Assembly (NCBI GenBank): GCA_018894105.1
Contig: CM032117.1
Coordinates: forward strand, 51,122,503-51,186,502
Origin: Jacaranda mimosifolia
Lineage: Eukaryota > Streptophyta > Magnoliopsida > Lamiales > Bignoniaceae
Direction: 5' to 3'
Length of the DNA: 64,000 nt
The translations under genes were made by a program, and so were the position numbers. The notes under the pieces were generated by a model. It was given only the letters and a program-made list of their open reading frames with translations. It searched no databases and was not told where the DNA came from. Positions 37,781-49,100 of the stretch are shown here, one piece after another. Numbering within the stretch: the first letter of the stretch is position 1; every line of letters starts with the position of its first letter.

Positions 37781-38096
37781 TGTTAACATGGTGACAGCTC
37801 ATAAGAGCTAATTCTTTCTATATTCAGGAATGTTATAGATGTATATATTCTGTATAAATTGTGTAAATAGCTTTAGATATATAGATCAATATTCAGCTAA
37901 GGATAGCAGATTTGTAGGCCTGATTATCAGGAATGTAAATACACTAGGACTAGCATATCATAGGGCAAATTATCAGGGATGTAAATCAGCATTACAACTA
38001 GATATAGTAGATTTTTAGAGTATATTTTCAGCCATGTAAATTAGAATATTTTTCTATTTAATGGAAAAACTCGAGAGGCATCCAGCAAAATTGACA
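37781..38096 (+). repeat. 3' LTR of copia 1 (316 bp)
   Basis: Same ends as the 5' LTR and followed by the CACAT duplication. Confidence 0.95.
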
Positions 38097-38101
38097 CACA
38101 T

Positions 38102-38660
38102 TATCTAAAAGTTGTTGTATATAATCTATATATCTTAAGTATATTTTAGAAGCAATTGTAGTACAAAACATTCAACCTTTCAGTACACGTTATCTGAAAG
38201 TAGTAGTAAAAATCTAAGTATCTGAAGTACATTTTAGAAGCTACTATAGTGCAAAATATTCAACCTTTCAGTACACATTATCTGAGTGATAGTATATAAT
38301 CTGTGTATTTGAAGTACATTTTACAAGCAACTGTAGTACAAAATATTCAACCTTTCAATATACATTATTTGAAAGTGTAGTATATAATCTGTATATCTGA
38401 AGTACATTTTAGAAGCAACTGTAGTACAAAATATTCAACATTTCAGTACACATTATCTGAAATTGTAGTATATAATATGTGTATCTAAAGTACATTTTAG
38501 AAGTAACTGTAGTACAAAACATTCAACCTTTCAGTACACATTGTCTTAATGGTTGTATATAATCTGTGTATCTGAAGTACATTTTACAAGCAACTGTAGT
38601 AGAAAACATTCAATCTTTCAGTACACATTATCTGAAAGTGGTAGTATATAATATGTTTAT
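38102..38660 (+). repeat. 88-bp tandem repeat array, left arm, part 2 (about six units)
   Basis: Continues the array interrupted at 33260. Unit starts are at 38138, 38226, 38312, 38401, 38489 and 38576. It ends near 38660, followed by a splice-acceptor-like TTTGATTGCAG (38676-38686). Confidence 0.9.
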
Positions 38661-38814
38661 ACTAATTTTTCTTTATTTGATTGCAGCAAAGGCAAGACAT
38701 AATGAGGTTTGCTCTTGTTGCTTCCCCAATATTTTCAGGCTAAATTGGAGCATGTGAAATCCAAGATGGGGTCAAAATATTTTGATGGATTGAAGAAGAC
38801 TCCTTTTATATATA

Positions 38815-39260
38815 CATGGATATGGTGTTATGTCGAAGAACCATTCAATTAAAGTGAAATATTGTAGCAAGGTTCAGTACAGTATGCGAGAAATCAAGTA
38901 CACATACAAAACAAACGAAGTATATATGGTATTATGTTGAAGTATTCTTCCATTAAAGTGAAATATTATAGTGAGGTTCAGTATAATAAGCGGAAAATGA
39001 AGTATAATACAGAACAAACAAAGTATATATGGTGCTATGTTGAACTACACTTTTATTAAAGTGAAACATTGTAGCGAAGTTTAGTACAATATGCGGAAAT
39101 GAAGTACCAATACAGAACAATCGAAGTATATATAGTGTTATGTTGAAATACATTTCAATTAAAGTGAAACATTATAGCGAGGTTCAGTACAATATGCGGA
39201 AAATAAAGTACAAATACAGAACAAACGAAGTACATATGGTGTTATGTTAAACTACACTTT
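38815..39260 (+). repeat. 105-bp tandem repeat, about four copies
   Basis: Each copy begins near ATATATGGTGTTATGTTGAA, passes through ATTAAAGTGAAACATTGTAG and ends with ACAGAACAAACGAAGT. A partial copy recurs at about 39717-39775. From 39990 to 40550 shorter, irregular GAAGTACAATTTTAGATAAA-type repeats continue. Confidence 0.85.
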
Positions 39261-40559
39261 ATGCAATTGAATAATTAGTCTCTAATAAATGTAGTGAGGG
39301 TCAAGTACAATATTTTGAGACTATTGAACCAGATGAAGTACATATTGTACGGGTGATAGGATGGATATGATTGTTAAATGCTCATGTGTTTACAACTTTC
39401 AATGCATAAGTATACTTTGGATATTGCGAATGATAACTCTGATCCGTTGAACACTAGTGGTTATCACTTTAATACTTTAACATTATTTTATTCATACCAT
39501 ACTAAATATTACACACATTTTTAGAGTTTTTGTTGTTAATTACCAAGAAAAAAAAAGGCAAATCATGGAACAAAACTCAAATTGATCACTATTAGTACAA
39601 AAAACAAGAAATCAAGTACATAATTGCCGCATATATCCTGAAATCATGTATAAATCTCCCTTATTGAAGTAATATCTCATGCATTTGTTAATGCTTTGGT
39701 AGTATATTTTCAGTATAAATGAAGTACAAATACAGAACAAACGAAATATATATGGTGTTATGTTGAAGTACATTTTGTATAAAATCTCCCTTATTGAAGT
39801 AATATCTCACGTATTTGTTCATGCTCTCGGACAATATGCACATGCTACCTTTTCACTTTAAATCTAGTACATAATTGCCGCAATAAAGTACAAATGTCAT
39901 GTAATGAAATATAAATCTCCCTTACTGAAATACAAAAGCACTGATATCTTGGACAACAAGCACATGCTATATTTTCATGCTAAATCAACAAATAGAATAC
40001 TTGAAGTATAGAACTTCAATAATATAGTACAATTTTAGGTAAAATGAAGTATAAAATGAAGTGCAATTTTAGATAAACGAAGTACAATTTTATAAAAAAT
40101 GAAGTACAATTCCAAAATACTTCAAGTATAAGACATCAACAATTGCAATACAATTTTAGATAATCAATTAGTAGAACCATTGAAGTATAAAACTTAAATA
40201 ATAAAGTACAATTTTATGTAAAATAAAGTATAATTTTAGGTAATGAAGTACAATTTTAGAACACTTGAAGAATAAAACCTTAGTAATTGCAGTACAATTT
40301 TAGATAAATAATAAATAAAACACTTGAAGTATAGAAATTCAATAATAGAGTACAATTTTATGTAAAATGAAATATAAAATGAAGTACAATTTTAGATAAA
40401 TGAAGTACAATTTTATAGTACTTGAAGTATAAGATGCTAGCAATTGCAGTATAATTTTGGATAATTAATTAGTAGAACATTTGAAGTATAAAATTTAAAT
40501 AATAGAGTACAATTTTAGATAAAATGAAGTATAATTTTAGGTTGAAGTATAAAACTTGA

Positions 40560-41150
40560 ATGTTTTGTGCTACAATTCCTTGTAAAATCTACTTTACATA
40601 AACAAATTATATACTCATACTTTCAGATAATGTGTACTGAAAGGTTGAATGTTCTGTACTACAATTGTTTGTAAAATGTACTTTACATATATATTATCAC
40701 TTATACTAATGTATTATAAAAGGTTTAATATTTTGTACTACAACTGCTTGTAAAATGTACTTTACATAAACAGATTATATACTACCACTTTTAGATAATG
40801 TGTACTGAAAGGTTAAATTTTTTGTACTGCAATTGCTTGTAAAATGTACTTTAGATAAACAAATTATATATTACCACTTTCAGATAATGTTTATTGAAAA
40901 GTTGAACATTTTGTACTACAATTACTTGTAAAATGTACTTTAGATAAACAAATTATATACTACCACTTATAGTAATGTGTACTAAAGGGTTGAATGTTTT
41001 ATACTATAATTACTTATAAAATGTACTTTAGATAAACAGATTATATACTACAATTTCTTTTAAAATGTACTGAAAGGCCAAATGTTTTATACTACAATTT
41101 CTTGTAAAATGTACTTTACATAAACATATTATATACTACTACAATTCCAA
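40560..41150 (-). repeat. Inverted 88-bp tandem repeat array, right arm (about seven units)
   Basis: The left-arm unit appears in reverse complement (GTACTGAAAGGTTGAATGTT, TTGTAAAATGTACTTTACAT). The latter phrase falls near 40581, 40671, 40750, 40839, 40927, 41016 and 41104, mostly 88-90 apart. Confidence 0.9.
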
Positions 41151-41569
41151 TACAAATAATACAGTCCAAAGTTCTTCAAAATTCGTCCCCTTCTTCATAC
41201 CCACATCTTCGGCAAACACTCTTTTTGCTGATTAAGAAAAAAAATACAAGATGAAGAGAATGATCAGGTAATAAACTGAGAAAATAAATTGAGAAGAACA
41301 AAAATAAACTGAGAAAATAACCTGAAAATGATGAAAATAAACTGAGAAGGTGGAAATGTGGTTGTCGCGCTAGTGGTGGTTGCGCCGTCGGGGTTCTCGT
41401 TCGCACCGTCAAGCTCAGTTTGCTTCTTCGACTTTTTTTTCTTATTTTTTTCCTATTTCTGATAATGAAAGATGAAAGTAGGGTTTAATGTTTGAGAATG
41501 GAAATAAAGGGTGTTTGGTTGTGTGGATAGAAAAGAAGTGAAAAATATTATACTTAAGAGTATTTTTGC

Positions 41570-41696
41570 CAAATCAAGTGGGTAGGGAGTGATCTCTAAA
41601 ATTTTAACAAAACTAGGAAGCTCATTCTATCAAAATTCAAGTGGGGACTGAAGATGAATTTGAAAAGTGATTTTGGTACTTTATAATAAGTGCCCC
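41570..41696 (-). repeat. Right terminal inverted repeat of the repeat-armed element
   Basis: Read inward on the minus strand it starts GGGGCACTTATTATAAAG and runs through TCCCCACTTGAATTTT and GATCACTCCCTACC, matching 32031-32160 imperfectly. Confidence 0.6.
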
Positions 41697-42075
41697 TTTT
41701 TCTTTCGCCAAATTTCCCCCTTTTCTTTTCTCTTTTGATCTCCTTCTGTTTCCTTTTCCTTTTTCTCCCTTTTTTTTTCTTTGCATTTCCCTTTTTCCTA
41801 TTTTTCTCTTTTCTTATTCAATGCCCTAATTCTTTTCATCTCATTTCCTTCTCTCTACCATTTTCATTTTGCCTTAATCCTATTTTTATCTTTTCTTCTT
41901 CCGTTTTTTCTCCAACTTCTATTTCTTTCTCTCTTTTTCTATTTTCTCTGTTTTCTTTTTCATTTTTCTCTCCATATTTTCTCCATTTATCATTTCTATC
42001 TTTTTTCATTTTAATTTATTTCTTTTCTTTCCCATGTTTTTGAATCCTTTTCCAAACTTTTGTCTCCAGAACTTC
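41697..42075. repeat. Polypyrimidine tract (about 380 bp of T/C-rich plus strand)
   Basis: Nearly all T and C on the plus strand, with few purines. Long open frames here simply translate to F/S/L/P and are not genes. The tract directly adjoins the right flank of the repeat-armed element; its left flank (31995-32030) is also pyrimidine-rich, so the element probably jumped into this tract. Confidence 0.85.
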
Positions 42076-42199
42076 TCTCCTTCTTCTACACCAACGTATA
42101 TATTGATCCACCAGTTCCACCAACCCTCCAAACTCTGCCCAAGAAAACAATAACAAAATAGTAAATTTTCTTAATTGTAAGGGTGTAATAAAGAAGAGT

Positions 42200-43230
42200 A
42201 TGATTGTGGTGAATTAATTGTTTTTTACGTATTTCAGAATTTATAATAAAACAGGTATTAGTTGTAAATGAAATTGAGGAACATAAAGAACTTTGCATCA
42301 AGTGACGGTGGAATTGATAGTCATATCTCCCATGAAATGCACTGGAATGTGTATGCTGTTTGGCAAGAACACTTGCGAGTTGGATATTGTTCTCAAGTTG
42401 TGCGAAAAGGCAGCATTTCTACATATGTGCGTAGATGCACCTGTATCCATGATCCATTAAGTAGAAAAAATATTGTGATGCTGAGACTTGGATGAGCAAG
42501 TACCTGCAGTGTGAGTTATGGAGGGTGTTTCTGGATCACTTAGCTTGGGAGCTAGCAAGACTAAAATAAGAGTGTCATGAGCTGGTTGTATTGACTTGGG
42601 GATTCAAAGTTCGGAGGAAGTTACCAATTCCTTCAATGTATCGTTGATCAGACACTTAATTGATAATACTAGTAGTTGGAGCCATTGAAGACTGAGGCAA
42701 TTTGTAGCAAGTATCAATATAATAGTATGACCGTATGGGAGCAATGACTACAATATGGTCAATCCTTCTTAGTTTCTTTGCAATAGTTGGCATGAAACCT
42801 ATCAGTTAGTTTGCTAGTATGCTTGGCACCATCACTCGGCTTTGATCATGAATGCAATGTTGGTATTGAGATCAGTAGATGATGTACTCACAAAGTTCCT
42901 TTGCTGCTCTTCTTGAGTGAGCAAGGAGAAGATCCTGCATGCTAATTAGAGGAAGAGAGGATCAGGCTAGCAGGAAGATTTGGCTGCGAATCGTGCAAAA
43001 GACCCATGTAAGCCCATTAGAAACGCCATAGCATCATATATAGTCCTCTGTAATTTCTTGCATTTCGCAACAATCGCAGTGTCCACTGGGGCATGTAGGT
43101 TTGAATTTGCTTAGTTCCTCCTAAATAGCTTTTAGCTTGGTGAAATAGACACTAAAAGAGTTGGTGCCTTGATGAAGACTGATTATTCATTGTGGTGGTG
43201 AGAGGCTGAGACAAAAGAACCAGGATTATT
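42200..43230 (-). pseudogene. Minus-strand Ty1/copia fragment: gag C-terminal half and protease
   Basis: Read on the minus strand, about 43180-42640 resembles the UBN2-type copia gag: a FHQAKSYLGG phrase, a degraded CxC-type region, WAYMGLLHDS, then ANYC-like and RPYCSHCSHT zinc-knuckle wording. At 42465-42290 an open stretch reads IMDTGASTHICRN, then VFLPNSIHIPVHFMGD, matching the copia protease region with its DTGA active site kept. There are frame breaks between segments. No integrase or RT follows, so only a piece remains. Confidence 0.6.
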
Positions 43231-43370
43231 CAAATGATGAAGATAGAAGGGGTTGGAGCTTTCGTCAATGGTGATTGGTGGATTGGCTATTGGAAATTGC
43301 ATAAGGACTGGAATGTTTCCATGGAGAAGAGAAAAAATGGACATCACGAAATCTTTCAATTTCTTATTTT

Positions 43371-43610
43371 ACTGTGTTCAACTTTGAAGAAATATTTCGA
43401 TCCTCTTATTCTGATTTTTCGAACTGAGAGATCTATGAATCGAGATCCTAATGCATATAGATACAAATGGTTAAATGGGAACAAGAATTTTCTGGAACAT
43501 TTTGTTTCTGAACAAAAGAATCATTTTAAATAGTGTTCAATCGGTTACGTATTAATCAATATTCAATTGATTGGTTTGAGGTTATCGACAAAAAAGATTT
43601 GTCTATAATG
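43371..43610 (+). pseudogene. ycf2: Nuclear plastid DNA insertion (NUPT): fragment of chloroplast ycf2
   Basis: The frame from about 43378 reads [18 protein letters not shown], then AYRYKW and EHFVSEQK; after a frameshift near 43530 it continues as [11 protein letters not shown] and VIDKKDLS. These phrases are characteristic of Ycf2, an essential plastid-encoded protein of the import-motor complex. Compared with plastid ycf2 there are substitutions, a deletion near NFLEHF and a frameshift, so it is a decayed nuclear copy. Sequence on either side (from about 43234, and after 43610) does not read as ycf2. Confidence 0.85.
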
Positions 43611-43870
43611 CGGAAAAGAATGGAAGGGATGAGCAGAACGAGAGCAGGTAATATAGGCATGGATACACAGGAATATACTTCTAATACCATATTAGAACTC
43701 AATTATATTACTGAAAACATGCATACCGATCAGCTGTGCTCTTTAGAGAAGAAAGTGTGTTTATTAGCATTAAATGAGAGTATACATAAATGCAGTCAGC
43801 GGTTAATAAAAATATTGTACTGTAACTAAATACATTTAGTAACCTTAGCTAACACTTAACTATAATTAGT
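43611..43870 (-). other. Possible PBS and LTR end of the minus-strand copia fragment
   Basis: TTCTAATACCATATTAGAA (43679-43697) resembles the inverse of a copia PBS next to an LTR start (usually CTCTGATACCATGTTAGAA). If so, the 5' LTR of the minus-strand element of 42200-43230 extends to the right and the ycf2 piece lies between PBS and gag. The LTR's far end was not found. Confidence 0.3.
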
Positions 43871-44057
43871 AAGCTAATTAACCCTATTTACAGATATATC
43901 TTCTATTCTATTCTATTTTTATCAAACATCTAAGAATTATAAACAAAAGTATAAAGATCTTTTTACATGCAAAAACTTTAAAAATGAACTCTTCAGAGTA
44001 GGTACATCCATGATCCAACACGGTTCCACTTAATGTGTTATTTACATCATTTTTTAA

Positions 44058-44418
44058 AACAAAAAGGGCTTTTTGGTTTCATTTTCAAATTCCATTTCCA
44101 TATTTTATATTATTTAAAAATTAAAACATAATATTTTGTACACATTTTTGCCCAAGATATTTTTATTTTTATTTTTAAAATGCATTCCCCAATAATTTAT
44201 ATATCTTTTCTCAGTAATATATATATATATATATTCTCTCTATTATCATTATTACTATATATCTCCACCTACAATTTATTAAACATAATATACTCATTAT
44301 TTTTTTAACAATCTGTCCAAATATAAACTCATTTTTAACTCATTTTCACAAACTATTTTTTCAAATTTTAAAAATAATGAAAATAAAAAATGAAAATGTA
44401 AATAAAACCAAACGGTTA
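44058..44418. repeat. MITE-like repeat, copy A
   Basis: Begins TTTTTGGTTTCATTTTCAAA and ends with the near inverse AAAATGTAAATAAAACCAAA. Copy B at 44590-44912 shares the same order of phrases (ATCTCCACCTACAATT, CAAACTATTTTTTCAAATT). A looser relative lies at 3428-3835. Family not assigned. Confidence 0.55.
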
Positions 44419-44589
44419 CTTTTGGGCTTTCTTTGTTTATAATTGTTTATTTTTTTCTATTTGTACATGTTTCAGAGGAGCGTGAATTGCGTTTAGCCTT
44501 ATGAAGATGCATAGCTGCATCGGATTCGCAACTTTTTCACTCACATTAAAGCTATTACCTTCTATCAATCAAACAAAAGAATATACACG

Positions 44590-44912
44590 AAGGGTTTCAT
44601 TTTCATAGCCCTTTTTTTTTTTATTTTCTACTATTTTACAAATAAAATACATCATTTTTTATATATTTTCACCCAATATTATTTTATTTTTATTTTCAAA
44701 ATAAATTCTTCAATAACCTATATATTTTCTTCTAATAATCTATATATCTTCTCTCTCTATTTCATTATTTCTATCTCTCTCCACCTACAATTACTTTTCC
44801 AATAATTCATTCAAATACAAGCTTATTTTCAACTCATTTCCACTAACTAGTTTTTCAAATTATAGAAATGATGGAAATAGAAATTGGAAATGAAAATGAA
44901 ACCAAACATGAT
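44590..44912. repeat. MITE-like repeat, copy B
   Basis: Begins GGTTTCATTTTCATAG and ends GAAAATGAAACCAAAC, an imperfect terminal inversion. It is colinear with copy A and in the same orientation. Confidence 0.55.
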
Positions 44913-45589
44913 CAAAGCACTTCAATTTATAGGAAGAAAATATTTGTTAATCTTAAATTAAAAAGAATAATATAGACTATTATAAAAAGGAAGGTATTTT
45001 TGTGTTTCAAATGAAAGTTATGATACCAAATTTTAATATACCAAATTTATCATTTTACTTATTCAATATTCAATAAAAAAAATTATATGTACAAATAACC
45101 ACTATTTATTCAAAAACTTCCACTATGTATCTATTTTAATTAGTTTTAGAATTTTTCTTTAATTTGGTAATGAATTATAAAAAGTTTATTTTACTTCATA
45201 ATTATGCAAATTATAAATATGTTTTTGTAATGCATGTCAATTTTTAATATAGTGAATGTGAGAATATTTTTAGTCAAAAATATTTTATGTGCAAGACTTG
45301 CGTGCAAACAACTGCTAGTATACTATTAATAGAGTATATTTTTTGGTGTGTTTTCAAATGATATACCTATAATGTCCTATATTTTTATTTTAATTCCATT
45401 TATGCTATAATTATCACTACAACCCACCAAACCTCTATTCCACTATTATTATTTTATCATAATTTTTTATTTTTATATAAAAAATTAAATAAATATATTT
45501 AAATTATTAAAATAATATTTTATATAAAAATAAAATAAATATTTTTATTATCTAAAAAATTCAACACATTCGAGCGTGCAGATATGCTG

Positions 45590-45590
<1 letters not shown>

Positions 45591-45649
<59 letters not shown>
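45591..45649. repeat. (TTTC)n microsatellite merging into poly-T
   Basis: About seven TTTC units followed by about 31 T. Confidence 0.95.
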
Positions 45650-45653
<4 letters not shown>

Positions 45654-46124
45654 GAGGTGTTGCGATATGCTAGTGGGGAATAATTCAACTGCACCGTTTT
45701 TTTCTATGTACATTTCTCCAAAAGATATGATGACGTGGCGCAACGGTACAAGTACAACCCAATTGCCCGAGTTTTGAAGAAAACGCCCCACCGCATCAGA
45801 TTCTTGAATCCATTGCCTTCCCCCCTTTGAAACCATAATCTATGCCGAGTATAAAACTCCATCACTATAATAAATATAGCTAGTAATATATATATATATA
45901 TATGTATGTCTTGATCAACAAATATGGCTGTCAATCAATAGTAAAAACAATAATTTATTATGCAATCCTGGTTACATTTCCGGGTTTTACTTAATCAGTA
46001 GGGCAGAGAAATTTGCTGTACACACAGAATTCTGTGTTATTTGGTGGTTAATAATCTAGTACGTTAGAACAAAAGAAAGAGAAAGAGAGAAAAAGAAAAA
46101 GAGAATTGAAAAGGAGTGTTCAGG

Positions 46125-49100
46125 ATGGTTAAGATCACATCGTTGATGGTACTGAAATGCAGCGAGGGTTCTGATCCCGTCATATTGGCAAACGCTACGG
46201 ATCTTAGCAGTTTCGGGTTTTTTCAACGGCCCAGCGTTAAGGAATTTATCGTTTTCGTGGGTCGGACCGTGGCTAGCCGGACCCTGCCGGGGCAACGTCA
46301 GTCCGTTCAGCATGAAGGTTCAATCAAATAAGACTCTTTGAGTTTTCCTTTTCAGTTTATTCATTATTTCTTGTTTTTTTCCTTTCTTTAAATTGGTGAT
46401 TATCCGGATTTTTATTATTGTAAGGGATTATGCTTGGTTAGGGTTTTGGAGGAATTAGATTGGCCTTTTTTCCTTCTTTGTATTTGTGTTTTTCATTTGG
46501 TTGATTGGTTTCTGCTGATTTTTATAGTCATTTGGTTTGGTTGGGAATTATATTTTTTGGAAATATAGTTGTTGAAACATTGTTTATTTCTATGCAAAAG
46601 AATGGATTGGGTATTTTGTTTGTAACATTCTGAATTCTGTTTTCTTTTGAGTGTATGAAGTTCAAAGGCTGGAAACTTTGAGCTGTCTTTTATTTGATTA
46701 TTCCATTAATCTGTGTCCATTGATCAATTTAATGGATATTTGCCCAGAGCGTTCTTACTTCAATTTTGGCACATTAAGAGAGATGGCAGGCTCAGGGGAT
46801 AAAAAAGTTAAATGTGGGAGGCACTGGATTGCCATTCAAATTGGGACTTCCCATGGAAAGCAATAAAGAATTTTACTCTTCTTTATGAAAAACTCTTCTG
46901 CCATCTATTCATATCCTGTAATGGAACTGCCATGGTGTCAGCCATGTATGATATAATTGGCTTTTGGTGACTGTTAGAATCATTGTCATCCTGCAACATG
47001 CATTCGTTGTCCATGTCAAGTTCTAGATATGTAAGACAGTATACCCCTAGTTTAAGCCACAGCCTTTTATTGGAGAGAAATATTTGATTACTCAGTCATG
47101 GCTCCAATTTTAGATCTAATTTTGTTGAGGTAATGGCATCAAACTTCCTGGAATGGATGACTCTAGTGAGGATAACAAATGTGATATCTGATTGTTAGCC
47201 AAGCTTGTCACTAACATTGGCATTCTTCATAGATTTAATTATTGAAGCAGGATAATTGACGTGAATGGTCTAAAATATTAACATATAGACGGGGATGACT
47301 GATGAGTGACATGAGTCACCAGTTAATAAGCTGACCAAGAGGACAGTTGTGGTGATTATCACCCAGTTTCCACTTGCTGCTGATATTGGGCATGTGCTTG
47401 ATGCATTCTTTTTTCGTTTCTTTTTCTTTTTTTTCTTTTTAATGCATTTTCAAAGGTTTACTTGTTCCAGTTCATCTTCTGTGTGCTGCATTTGGTGGAA
47501 CCTGATTATATGAAGTCTCATATCTAGCATAAGTAAGTAATCAACCTAAAGAGTAAAGTTCGGGTAACTACTCCCTTTGTCCAAAATTGAGCGCTACTAT
47601 TTCATCTTTGGCATGTCAACAAATAAGATCCTTTCTCCTAAAATGACATCTTTTTTCCTGGAATATTGTCTCATTTAAAGTCATGATATGAACTTACTAT
47701 TTTCCAACCACTACATTTCAGGGTAAAATTGTTAGCACAAGTTTTCACTTTTCCAGCTCTCATCTTAAAGCCAGTGCCAATTAAAAATGGGGCATTCTAA
47801 AATAGAATGAGGGAGCATTATTTAGTAGTGTAAGGTAGCTGAAAAACATAAAATATTTTATTTTTCTTTCCAACAACTTTTTGACTAGCTTTTGTTTTGT
47901 GGACCTATTGTTTAATGTTTTCTCCAAGCTTCTAAAGAAAACTAGATATTGAGTTTGAAACACTAGTTGGATGCACAATTCGAGGTTGGGGATTATTTTA
48001 TTTTGATTGGAGGGGCAAACCACTAAATTACATGTAGAAACCTATAGGGATGAATATTTGAACCAAGGCTTGGGGGAATACACCATCTCTAACTCCCCAA
48101 TACATCAAGTCAATGGTTCTGGCTCTCTATTAATGTGGTAGTGTGCTTGATTTGTATTTTAAACTGGATCTTTTTAGATTTGATAGTATTGAAGGGTTTA
48201 TCTTCACCTATATTCTGTTTTGTGTGGTGATTTGTGATAAAACTTAATTACATAGCCTTTGTGCTTATAGAGAAATTTACTTGAGTTATATGAGGAATAA
48301 ATGATGTAAGCCTTGGTTGCTGGAGAGTTTTCCTTCTGCATTAAAAGTTTATGTAACATCTCATCTCTATTAGGTTCCCTGAATTTGCAAAAAGTTGACA
48401 ACTTGGTTCATTTACAAAACAGAATACAAAGTTCATTCATACAATCAAAATGGCTTGTGCGCATTGGGTTTTATGGATGACCACTACCCTGTCCGAAGCG
48501 CCTTTTCATTGCTCAACCAGGTACACACTATCTGCACATATTTTGGTGAAATTTTCTTATTTTCATGGGGGAAACTTGCCTCTCCACCAAGTATTAATTT
48601 GCAATGATTGTTATCATTTTGTCAGGTCTTAGATGAATACCAGAACAATTTTGGTGATTCCTGGAAAACTGTACTAGCAGATAATGCTCAACAATGGCCC
48701 TATCTAAATGAGGCACTGACCAAATTTCAGGTATTTAAGTCTTCCTCCATTCTTTGGAAATTTGACGTGTATATGATCATCAGTGAAAATGATTGGTGGA
48801 CTTCTTCATTACTAGCTCTCTGTTCCGTCTTGAAATTCATTTTTCCTTTGGACTTCTTAATTGCTTACCTTCTAACTGTTTAGGACCCTGCTGAGGCCGA
48901 CAAGCTGTTGAAAATTCAGCGGGAGTTGGATGAAACGAAAATTATTCTTGTGAGTATTCTGCTCCAACTTTTTTCCAAAGCCTTCACTATCGTAGAGCTG
49001 TTATGATAGATAGCTGACATTTATTGACTCGCATTTAAAATCATATTCCTCTGCTCTGAATAGTCACTCTGGTATGGTATTTATGTTTGTCTGCCAGCCC

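Larger units (their letters stand above)
33261..38096 (+). mobile_element. Ty1/copia LTR retrotransposon 1, TSD CACAT, degenerate
   Basis: LTRs at 33261-33584 and 37781-38096 start TGTTAACATGGTGAC and end AAATTGACA. A perfect 5-bp duplication CACAT lies at 33256-33260 and 38097-38101. PBS, gag, protease, integrase, RT and RNase H follow in copia order. The interior has many stops and the LTRs have visible differences, so it is old. It sits inside one 88-bp unit of the surrounding element and is therefore younger than that array. Confidence 0.97.
32031..41696. mobile_element. MULE-like element with inverted arms of 88-bp tandem repeats, host of a copia insertion
   Basis: The direct repeat TTTTTCTTTCG flanks it (32020-32030 and 41697-41707), fitting a 9-11 bp Mutator duplication, though the motif is low-complexity. 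The ends are long imperfect inverted repeats: left CTCCCCACTTGATTTT and AATCACTCCC, right (inverse) AGTCCCCACTTGAATTTT and GATCACTCCC. Inside, an 88-bp unit is repeated about 12 times in the left arm and about 7 times inverted in the right arm. Between them lie 105-bp repeats and GAAGTACAATTTTA-type repeats. Without the 4.8-kb copia insertion the element is about 4.8 kb. I see no transposase. Possible captured exon pieces lie at 32416-32478 (plus strand, followed by GTATGT) and about 41348-41440 (minus strand, GC-richer, encoding TELDGANENPDGATTT). It is non-autonomous. Confidence 0.65.
43871..46124. other. AT-rich intergenic region upstream of YKT61
   Basis: No coding exon was recognised. 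It holds a pair of related repeats (44058-44418 and 44590-44912), a microsatellite (45591-45649) and purine-rich sequence (46071-46118, AAAGAGAAAG type) just before the YKT61 start, likely its 5' leader. Confidence 0.5.

Noticed and set aside
32766..41150. Regular repeats resembling a CRISPR array
   Set aside because: The 88-bp units are contiguous tandem repeats without unique spacers, in a plant nuclear genome, and appear inverted in the other arm of a transposon.
41690..42043. 117-codon open frame in the T/C-rich tract
   Set aside because: Its residues are almost only F, S, L, P and I because the DNA is nearly pure pyrimidine. There is no domain and no splice context.
43234..43370. Start of an open frame running into the ycf2 fragment
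   Set aside because: The residues before about 43371 do not read as ycf2 or any family I recognise. The frame continues into ycf2 by chance, so I did not call a fusion gene.
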